Assembly (NCBI GenBank): GCA_036390995.1
Contig: DASWAT010000021.1
Location: 1-46,232, forward strand
Source: DASQQQ01 sp036390995
GTDB lineage: Bacteria; Actinomycetota; UBA4738; HRBIN12
Direction: 5' to 3'
Length of the DNA stretch: 46,232 nucleotides
Every line of letters begins with the position of its first letter. Position 1 is the first letter of the stretch. Position numbers and translations under genes: made by a program. Shown here piece after piece: positions 41,158 to 46,232 of the stretch. The notes below the pieces were generated by a model, which worked only from the letters and a program-made list of their open reading frames with translations, had not been told where the DNA came from and did no database searches.

Positions 41158-42273
41158 TTGGTGAACGGGAAGCTCATCTCGGCGTCCTCCAAGCACCTTC
41201 CACCAGGCCGCTGGCCCGATCGGTACCGAGCATGGTACCGCGATGCAGCGTATCGAAACGTCGGCAAGGTATTCAAGCGGAAGGACGACGCGGAGGCGTT
41301 CCTCCGGCAGAAGGCCCACGAGGACGTTACCGGAACACTGGCGGACACCCGCGCCGGACAGCAGACGCTACAGGAGCTCTACGACGAGGTGCACGCCGAA
41401 CGAGACTACGCGCCCGCCACCGTGAAGATGCACGAGCAGGTCTGGGCGGTGGTCGGCCCCACGCTGGGCTCGAGGCGCATCGGAGTGATCAGGCCGGCCC
41501 ATGTGGGGACGGCGGTTGCGAAGTTCTCGGGCCAGGCCATGCAGGCGAAGGCCCGCTCGGTGCTGTCGTCGATGTTCAGCCAGGCCAAGGCAAAGGGCCG
41601 GATCGTCACGAACCCCGCCGAGGCCCCGAGGCGGAAGAAGACACGCGCCGAGCGTATGGCCGAGCCGAAGACCTCGGTCGACGAGCATCGCTACATCGGC
41701 GAGGACGACCTGGCCCAGCTCGTGGCCGAGATGCCCGAACGGTACCGCGCACTGGTCGAGTTGATGGCCTACGCCGGCCTCAGGCCGGGCGAAGCCTACG
41801 CGCTTCGGGTGGGGAAGTTCGACCCCGATGAACGCACCCTGGACATCGATACATCCATCACGGGCCACACGAAGACCGGTGAGGCCCGCAGGCTGGTATT
41901 GCCGGCCGTGCTGGCGCAGACGTTGACGGCACACATAGAGTCCTACTCCGACCCGAGCAACCCGGAGGCCCTCATGTTCCCCACCCGCGATGGGTCGATG
42001 CTGACGCTCTCGGGCTTCCGGTCCATCTTCCAGCGGGCCTCCGCGCGCGCAGACGTGAACCACGGCCTCTCCCCGAACGATCTCCGGCACTACGCGGCGG
42101 CGTTCGCGATCGGGCAGGGCGCCTCCGTCTACGCCGTCCAGCGGATGCTGGGACACGCCAAGCCGTCGATCACCCTCGACATCTATGGCAGCCTGTGGGA
42201 CGACTCGCTGGAGACGTTGGCGACGTCGATGGAGGAGGCCATCAGGGCATCCATGGCGAAAGTGGTGGCGTGA
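41158..42273 (+). CDS. int: Tyrosine recombinase / phage-type integrase
   Basis: A 371-aa integrase with an N-terminal arm-binding segment (KVFKRKDDAEAFLRQKA), a SAM-like core-binding domain (about 70-165) and a C-terminal catalytic domain. Catalytic residues are Arg209 (AYAGLRPGE), Arg310 (SPNDLRHY), His333 (MLGHAKPS) and nucleophile Tyr343 (LDIYG). The first His of the usual HxLRH box is Asn307, a tolerated but less common change. The start is TTG at 41158 or GTG at 41161; no in-frame start exists between 41101 and 41158. It directs site-specific integration, presumably near tRNA-Ile. Confidence 0.9.
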   Translation: MVNGKLISASSKHLPPGRWPDRYRAWYRDAAYRNVGKVFKRKDDAEAFLRQKAHEDVTGTLADTRAGQQTLQELYDEVHAERDYAPATVKMHEQVWAVVGPTLGSRRIGVIRPAHVGTAVAKFSGQAMQAKARSVLSSMFSQAKAKGRIVTNPAEAPRRKKTRAERMAEPKTSVDEHRYIGEDDLAQLVAEMPERYRALVELMAYAGLRPGEAYALRVGKFDPDERTLDIDTSITGHTKTGEARRLVLPAVLAQTLTAHIESYSDPSNPEALMFPTRDGSMLTLSGFRSIFQRASARADVNHGLSPNDLRHYAAAFAIGQGASVYAVQRMLGHAKPSITLDIYGSLWDDSLETLATSMEEAIRASMAKVVA

Positions 42274-42282
42274 GGTGCCCAC

Positions 42283-42526
42283 ACCCACTCCGAGAACCCG
42301 TCCTGGCCCTTCCTGGCGCCTCCTACGGCCCGAACAGGCGTTCGAGGCAGGTTCTGCCTTCCGCTGGGCACGCTCGATCCGGAGCACCCGGTCCCGCACG
42401 GCCTGGCGACTCACCCCGAGCTCCCGGGACCACCACGCTGATCCCCAACTGCCGCACCACCGCGGCCCACTCCTGCCGAGCCTCGCCGAGGTCCCGTTCG
42501 CAGCAGCTGGCTATCCTTCGAGCCAT
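42283..42526 (-). pseudogene. Possible small HTH protein, frameshifted
   Basis: An ATG at 42526, preceded by AAGGGAGAG, opens MARRIASCCERDLGEARQEW and VVRQLGISVVV. One frame over, the sequence continues RELGVSRQAVRDRVLRIER, a good helix-turn-helix. Joining them needs one frameshift near 42425-42440, and the second frame has no stop before the integrase gene. Its start codon overlaps the Ymh-family start on the other strand (CATG). It may be a chance reading, hence the low score. Confidence 0.3.
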
Positions 42527-43255
42527 GAGTCTCTCCCTTACTGCGGATGAGGTCGTTGAGATGCCGCTCGACGCCCTAGCTCTGCGGATCCTCCAAGACG
42601 TGGACGAGACCAACGAGTGGAACTCCTACAACTGGATGAACACTGCCCGGCGGTCGGCCGAGTTCCGAGAGCAGGAGGAGGCGCTGCGCGCCCTCGAGGA
42701 GGCGTGGGCGTAGCTCCGTGCAAAAGCGCTCGTGGCCCACAAGCCAGGACAGAGCCACCAGGATGCCATCTTCATCACCCAGCGGGGGCGGCGGGCCCTG
42801 GCCGATGGCCTTGCTCTGACGCGAGCCGAAGAAGACTCGACGTCGATCCATATCCACGCATTGCGCAGACGGTCAGAAGCCAGTTTCTATTGGGTGAATA
42901 CGAACTCGCTGCGGTCGCGGCCTTTCGCGAAGTCGAGATCCGGATTCGGGCGCTGGGCCGCTTCGGTGAAGAGATGCACGGCGTCAAGCTCATGCAGACG
43001 GCTTTCGGGCCAGAGGGGCCACTCAGTGATCCCGAGGTTCCCGCAAACGAGCGCGATGGCGTACGGGAGCTGTTCACTGGGGCATCTCGGGCGTTTCGGA
43101 ATCCGGCGAGCCATCGGACTTATGATCTCGGCGATGTGACCATGGCGTCCGAGGTGGTCCTGCTTGCTGACCTATTCCTTCGCATGTTGGATCGCATTGA
43201 GGAACGGCGCGCTTCAGATGCCCTCCCAGAAACCCATCCGCAGACTCACGCCTAA
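42525..43255 (+). pseudogene. TIGR02391 (Ymh) family gene broken by a stop and a frameshift
   Basis: Three pieces line up with one TIGR02391-type protein: LTADEVVEMPLDALALRILQ from 42525; LRAKALVAHKPGQSHQDAIF with TQRGRRALADGL after an in-frame TAG at 42711-42713; then in another frame RLDVDPYPRIAQTVRSQFLL, EMHGVKLMQTAFGPEGPLSD, FRNPASHRTYDLGD and LLADLFLRMLDR. One lost base near 42832-42840 explains the shift. TATCCT lies 7 nt before the ATG (leaderless). The family occurs in phages, mobile islands and defence-associated loci; its role is unclear. It is probably inactive here. Confidence 0.75.
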
Positions 43256-43600
43256 GCAGCGCAGGCTCGTTGGATGAGCTGGCGCGGGTCCTATCGCCGG
43301 TTCCTCACCCCCATGCCCCCAAGCGACTAAGGTCTTCCACGGCTGCGAGCGTGGCAGCACCAGCGGATAGGTCACCGATTCGATGGGGGTCGGTCATCTG
43401 GCCCTACATTCGGGTCCAGCATGGGTCTAGTCTGCCAATCGTCCCGCGCGAGGCGGCTTGGGCTCCCGACCCCCTTGGTTTGGTGAGGCTCGGTGTGTGG
43501 ACTCGGAGCTTAGGACGGAGCGGATCGAGCCCCACCAGCCACCCAAGCCCACCAGCGCGGGACTTTCACACTCAGTCCTTCCTCCACTCGACGGCCAGCG
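43256..43600. other. Gene-free stretch
   Basis: I see no convincing coding frame, RNA gene or strong repeat between the Ymh remnant and the secreted-protein stop. GC content looks slightly lower than in the core chromosome. Confidence 0.5.
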
Positions 43601-44047
43601 CTACGAACCCGACGGGCCGTGCGACCCGGAGCTCCCGTGCGTGCCCGAGCTCCCGTGCGTGCCCGCAGCCTTCGCGGCCTGCCTGGCGGCCTGCAGGTGC
43701 GCGAGCGAGTTGGTGAGGCCCGGGTTGTTCGGCTGGACCTGGAGCAGCGCCTTGTGGCGGCAGATCGCGTTGTTGAGCCCGGTCTTGCCGACGCACGCGG
43801 AGAAGTCCGGAGCGGTGCCGGTCTGGTCCGAGGTCGTCGCCACGTCGTCGGGGGACTCGGTCTCGGTCGGCTCGGGCGACTCGGTCTCGGTGGGCTCCGG
43901 TGACGGCGAGTCCGAGACGATTCCCGAGGGGCTCGGCGATGGCTTCGCGTGGATGCCGCCGGGGGCGGCGCTGGCGATCGTAACGGCCACAACCAGCACG
44001 GGGATGGCGTAGGTGAGATAGGTGAGGACCCTGATGAGGGCCTTCAT
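43601..44047 (-). CDS. Secreted low-complexity protein
   Basis: A 148-aa exported protein with an N-terminal hydrophobic segment (about 7-28, ending near ASAAPGG). A Pro/Ser/Thr/Glu-rich linker repeats PEPTETES. A compact two-Cys region follows (DFSACVGKTGLNNAICRHKA, then NNPGLTNSLAHLQAARQAA). The C-terminal tail repeats GTHGSSG-type units. The two Cys could form a disulfide outside the cell. The module looks familiar from actinobacterial secreted proteins but has no known function. It may be host DNA or element cargo. GATACT lies 6 nt before the ATG, suggesting a leaderless start. Confidence 0.65.
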   Translation of the reverse strand: MKALIRVLTYLTYAIPVLVVAVTIASAAPGGIHAKPSPSPSGIVSDSPSPEPTETESPEPTETESPDDVATTSDQTGTAPDFSACVGKTGLNNAICRHKALLQVQPNNPGLTNSLAHLQAARQAAKAAGTHGSSGTHGSSGSHGPSGS

Positions 44048-44464
44048 GGCTCAAGTATCGGCCGGAAGGGCCCCGCGAACAATAGGTCCAACGGCTGCTT
44101 CGGGCGGGCGCTCCGGGGGACGACTCAGGTCGCAAACTCGAAGGATGACCGGCCTCGCGGCCTAGATGAACAAGGGAAGCCCCCGGGTGGAGGTTTGCTG
44201 GAGGTTCTCGGGGGCTTCACCTTGTACGAAGGGAGAAGCCCCCGCTCCGGGCCCGCTTCCGGAACGGGGGGCTCCCCCTTTTGCGTCGGCCGACGGTTGG
44301 AGAGACGGCTTGGGGGCACCGCCAACGCTTCAGCTTGCGCCAACAACGCCCCAAGTTCAGTTGGGGAGCGGAGGCTTGAACTCCCGCTCCCCTGCTCGTT
44401 CGTCCCCACCGAGTCGGGCCGGATCCCCTCTGCAAGTCTCCGGCAGTCGAGGGCGAGCGATACA
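44048..44464. repeat. Non-coding stretch with three strong hairpins
   Basis: No gene is convincing here. Hairpin 1: GAAGCCCCCG (44176-44185) with CGGGGGCTTC (44209-44218). Hairpin 2: the AGCCCCC region near 44233 with GGGGGGCT near 44266, followed on the plus strand by CCCCCTTTT, like a terminator. Hairpin 3: GGGGAGCGG (44363-44371) with CCGCTCCCC (44384-44392), whose loop side reads like a tRNA T-arm on the minus strand. They follow the prohead protease gene and may end its transcript. Confidence 0.55.
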
Positions 44465-45044
44465 TCAGGCAGCCCCCTCGAGGTACAGGTCTGTGAGGCT
44501 GCGCAGGCCCGCGTCGGTCCCCGCGTAGGCCGGGAACGGTGTCGGGCCGTACTCGAACATCTTGACTTCCTTGATGGTCCGTTCGGGCAGACCCTTCGGG
44601 TTGTAGTCCGATGGCTTGGGCTCGGCTGTCCACTGCTCGCGCATCACGCGAAGGCGGAACGACTGGCCCGTACTGACCGGCCTCGAGCCCCGGGATGAGG
44701 TCCCGGACGTAGGACGTATCGAACAGGCCGACCTCGCTGTACGCGCCGACTTCATCCTCGCGGAGGACCAGCGGTACACCGAGGAGCTTGTTCCCGACCG
44801 TCGGGTCCTTGCCGTGCTCGAGGAGGACGCGGAGCCGGTCCCTGTCGATCGCGATGGTGAACGCGAAGGAGCCGGGGGAGATCCGCTCCATGAAGTTACC
44901 CTCGGCCCAGGAATCAATTTCCGTCCAAGAATCAAGGACGGCGAGATGCGAGTACATCGTGCGGAGCGGTTCGCCATCGGGCAGGCCGGTGGCCCGGAGA
45001 CCGAGGCCTCCGCGCCCGCCACGGATGATCGTGTTGCCGGCCAT
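44465..45044 (-). pseudogene. HK97-family prohead protease (S78), frameshifted
   Basis: The frame from the ATG at 45044 gives DSWTEIDSWAEGNFMERISP, then RDRLRVLLEHGKDPTVGNK, LFDTSYVRDLIPGLEAGQYG. The other frame gives QSFRLRVMREQW, KGLPERTIKEVKMFEYGPTP and FPAYAGTDAGLRSLTD to the stop at 44465. Removing one base in the GGCCC near 44664-44669 restores a normal protease with catalytic His (EHG) and Ser (QSF). Such proteases cleave scaffold and capsid in HK97-like phages. No capsid gene follows in the visible DNA. It is a real lesion or a sequencing error. Confidence 0.8.
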
Positions 45045-45050
45045 GGCGAA

Positions 45051-45143
45051 TCAGCGAGCCTCCAAGTACCTGAACGCCCCGGGCACAAGCACGCCCGAGC
45101 CAACTCTCCACCAGTAGTGCGGGCGCGCTGGTCGTGGTCGCAC
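45051..45143 (-). CDS. Possible 30-aa ORF
   Basis: A GTG one base after the upstream TGA opens a 30-codon frame ending HYWWRVGSGVLVPGAFRYLE-AR just before the prohead protease start. Tight spacing on both sides favours a real phage-type small gene, but the product has no recognisable family and could be a chance frame. Confidence 0.3.
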   Translation of the reverse strand: MRPRPARPHYWWRVGSGVLVPGAFRYLEAR

Positions 45144-45144
45144 C

Positions 45145-45339
45145 TCATGGGGCGGTCTCCCGAAGCTCCGGGAACCAGAAGCACAAGCCACAGTACGGTT
45201 CGTATCCACGCCAGGCGAAGGTCCTCCCGCAGCCTGTGCAGGGCCGGTCCACGCGCGGGTCCTCGCCGTCGTGCTCCTCATGCCATCGGCCATACACGAA
45301 GGCTCGCCGGTCCTCGTTACGCATCGCCGGTTCAGTCAT
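45145..45339 (-). CDS. Small zinc-ribbon protein
   Basis: A 64-aa protein with two CxxC knuckles, RPCTGCGRTFAW and YCGLCFWFPE, spaced like a zinc ribbon. The N-terminal half is charged. The ATG at 45339 overlaps the stop of the upstream gene (ATGA), so both are translated together. Small zinc ribbons of this kind are common in actinobacterial phages and integrative elements; the target is unknown. Confidence 0.6.
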   Translation of the reverse strand: MTEPAMRNEDRRAFVYGRWHEEHDGEDPRVDRPCTGCGRTFAWRGYEPYCGLCFWFPELRETAP

Positions 45340-45566
45340 GTCGCGATCTCCAGCATCTCCGGCTCGCCCACACACCGAGTGCACCAGGCAGTAGCCGTTA
45401 CGCTTACGGCCACGCTCTGACCACACTTCGGAAATGCGAGGCGACGCCACTTCGTTCGCGTGCGCTGTTCACGCTCCGCCCGGCGTGCGACTTCCTCGAT
45501 CTGTCGCAGTGACTCATCGGCCAACTTCGGCGTCGTTCGGAGGGATCGCGATCTGTTGTGTCCCAC
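45336..45566 (-). CDS. Small Cys-containing phage-type protein
   Basis: A 76-aa protein with a basic, helical N-terminal part (LADESLRQIEEVARRAEREQ) and a C-terminal KCGQ ... WCTRC pair that could hold zinc. The GTG start directly follows the stop of the DUF3631 gene and the stop overlaps the zinc-ribbon gene by ATGA, placing it inside a tight operon. No named family is recognised. Confidence 0.55.
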   Translation of the reverse strand: MGHNRSRSLRTTPKLADESLRQIEEVARRAEREQRTRTKWRRLAFPKCGQSVAVSVTATAWCTRCVGEPEMLEIAT

Positions 45567-46232
45567 CTACGCCACCTCCCCCCGCCCGATTTCCTCGAGT
45601 GCTCGCCACAGTTTCAGTCGCCCCGCCTCGGTCACGTGGTGGGCGTCCCAGTCCCATGCGCCCCGGCCACCATTGATCCGGCAGCCGACGACCCATACCT
45701 CCGGGAACCCTATGGCTTCGGCCAGGGCTAACGGGTCCTCCGGTGTCGGCACGTCGAAGGGATCGGGGTCGGGCTCATCGAGGGCGGAGATGATCTCCTC
45801 GGTGGGTGAAGGGCATCTCCAGCGTCTCCTCTTCCCCTTGGTTGGGTGCCACAACCGGAAATCTGGAACATCCCTGGTAGCTGCCACCTGCGGCGTTCCG
45901 CTTGTTCCGGTTGTTCCGTTCTTTAGGAGGTAACGGCGGAAGGCATCTGCGAACAGGTCCAGGTGGTATCCCTGAAGCGTTCTGTCCCCGATCCGGATCT
46001 TGGTAGGGCGGATGCCGAACGGCCTGAGTCTTCGGGCCAGGATGTTCTTGTTCAGCCAGTCCCAGGATGATTCCTCGACCCCGTGGAGGGCAATCACGAG
46101 GTCCTCAGATGAGACCCTGTCCACACCCTTGGCTGTGAAGATGGACTCGATGTCCGCGAGCAGCTGCACGCCGATCGTCGTGGCGTCCAGCCCGCGACCG
46201 ATCCCGTTGAGCGCGACAGACGCCTCGCGTGC
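45567..46232 (-). CDS. DUF3631-type replication protein, C-terminal part (runs off window)
   Basis: The frame is open to the window edge, so the start is missing. The visible 221 residues begin with ALNGIGRGLDATTIGVQLLA. They contain LLADIESIFTAKGVDRVSSE, SSWDWLNKNILARRLRPFG and DRTLQGYHLDLFADAFRRYL, the pattern of DUF3631, found at the C-terminus of DNA primase/helicase-like proteins of phages, plasmids and integrative elements. The last 80 residues contain ALDEPDPDPFDVPTPEDP. This suggests that the element replicates or once did. It is the first visible gene of the minus-strand operon. Confidence 0.75.
   Translation of the reverse strand, partial: AREASVALNGIGRGLDATTIGVQLLADIESIFTAKGVDRVSSEDLVIALHGVEESSWDWLNKNILARRLRPFGIRPTKIRIGDRTLQGYHLDLFADAFRRYLLKNGTTGTSGTPQVAATRDVPDFRLWHPTKGKRRRWRCPSPTEEIISALDEPDPDPFDVPTPEDPLALAEAIGFPEVWVVGCRINGGRGAWDWDAHHVTEAGRLKLWRALEEIGRGEVA

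Larger units (their letters stand above)
41025..46232. mobile_element. Integrated phage-like or satellite element (right end outside window)
   Basis: A tyrosine integrase beside a tRNA gene is followed by broken and accessory genes, an HK97-type prohead protease, small Cys-rich ORFs and a DUF3631 replication-type protein. Apart from the integrase and the broken Ymh gene, they are all transcribed toward the integrase. Gene content and the density of lesions contrast with the intact chromosomal genes to the left. The left limit is inferred and the right limit is not in view, and no attachment-site duplication was found. Confidence 0.6.

Noticed and set aside
42525..43255. Programmed frameshift or stop read-through in the Ymh-family gene
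   Set aside because: No slippery heptamer or downstream stem is evident, and two separate lesions are needed, so a pseudogene or sequence error is more economical.
44363..44392. A tRNA gene on the minus strand
   Set aside because: Only acceptor and T-arm-like parts are present; no D-arm or anticodon arm fits between them.
1..46232. CRISPR array, rRNA genes, complete insertion sequences
   Set aside because: No spaced direct repeats, rRNA-like tracts or transposase motifs were found on either strand.

Overview
The window is about 46 kb of GC-rich bacterial chromosome, roughly two thirds G+C by eye. Gene density is high, GTG starts are frequent, and many junctions are ATGA or GTGA stop/start overlaps. 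A CrgA-type division protein, a PASTA-domain C-terminus at the left edge, an MtrAB-LpqB-like signalling cluster and repeated leaderless starts (TANNNT, 6-7 nt, then ATG or GTG) point to Actinomycetota, probably a deep-branching or uncultured lineage. No homology search was possible, so all family calls come from motifs and conserved residues recognised by eye.

Layout. 1-2.9 kb: tail of a PASTA protein, a tandem ThyX-like protein and a ChrA-type transporter, all translationally coupled. 2.9-5.3 kb: a sulfur-type cassette with DsrE and an ArsR-rhodanese regulator divergent from an MFS permease, with a candidate operator between them. 5.4-7.6 kb: two divergent secreted or surface proteins. 7.7-14.0 kb: a complete coupled histidine operon (small membrane protein, hisD-C-B-H-A-F-I-G), followed by a decayed isocitrate lyase fragment. 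14.3-21.9 kb: general metabolism, with a DapA/NanA-family aldolase, HAD hydrolase, acyl-CoA ligase, penicillin-acylase-family hydrolase, crgA, a membrane zinc-ribbon protein and a thiolase. 22.0-24.1 kb: a nitrogen module of gdhA behind a long structured leader, plus a PII protein with a rewritten T-loop. 24.3-29.6 kb (minus strand): response regulator, sensor kinase, GerMN lipoprotein, S9 peptidase and SRPBCC protein. 29.6-34.4 kb: a UGT-like glycosyltransferase, an orphan CoxL-like molybdenum hydroxylase and a PQQ-type sugar dehydrogenase. 34.5-38.5 kb: poorly characterised proteins, including a 787-aa membrane sensor/coiled-coil protein and a protein built from seven exact 23-residue repeats, around tRNA-Ala(TGC). 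38.8-41.0 kb: an enolase-superfamily OSBS/NSAR enzyme coupled to a GNAT acyltransferase, a small membrane protein and tRNA-Ile(GAT).

From about 41.1 kb to the right edge the character changes to a mobile element. It has a tyrosine integrase beside tRNA-Ile, a broken TIGR02391 (Ymh) gene overlapping a remnant HTH gene, a secreted low-complexity protein, strong hairpins, a frameshifted HK97-type prohead protease, two small Cys-rich proteins and the C-terminal part of a DUF3631 replication-type protein that runs off the window. An integrase, a replication protein and a capsid-maturation protease in one short element resembles a capsid-forming phage satellite or a decaying prophage. This is the most unusual part of the window, but only one end is visible and several genes carry lesions.
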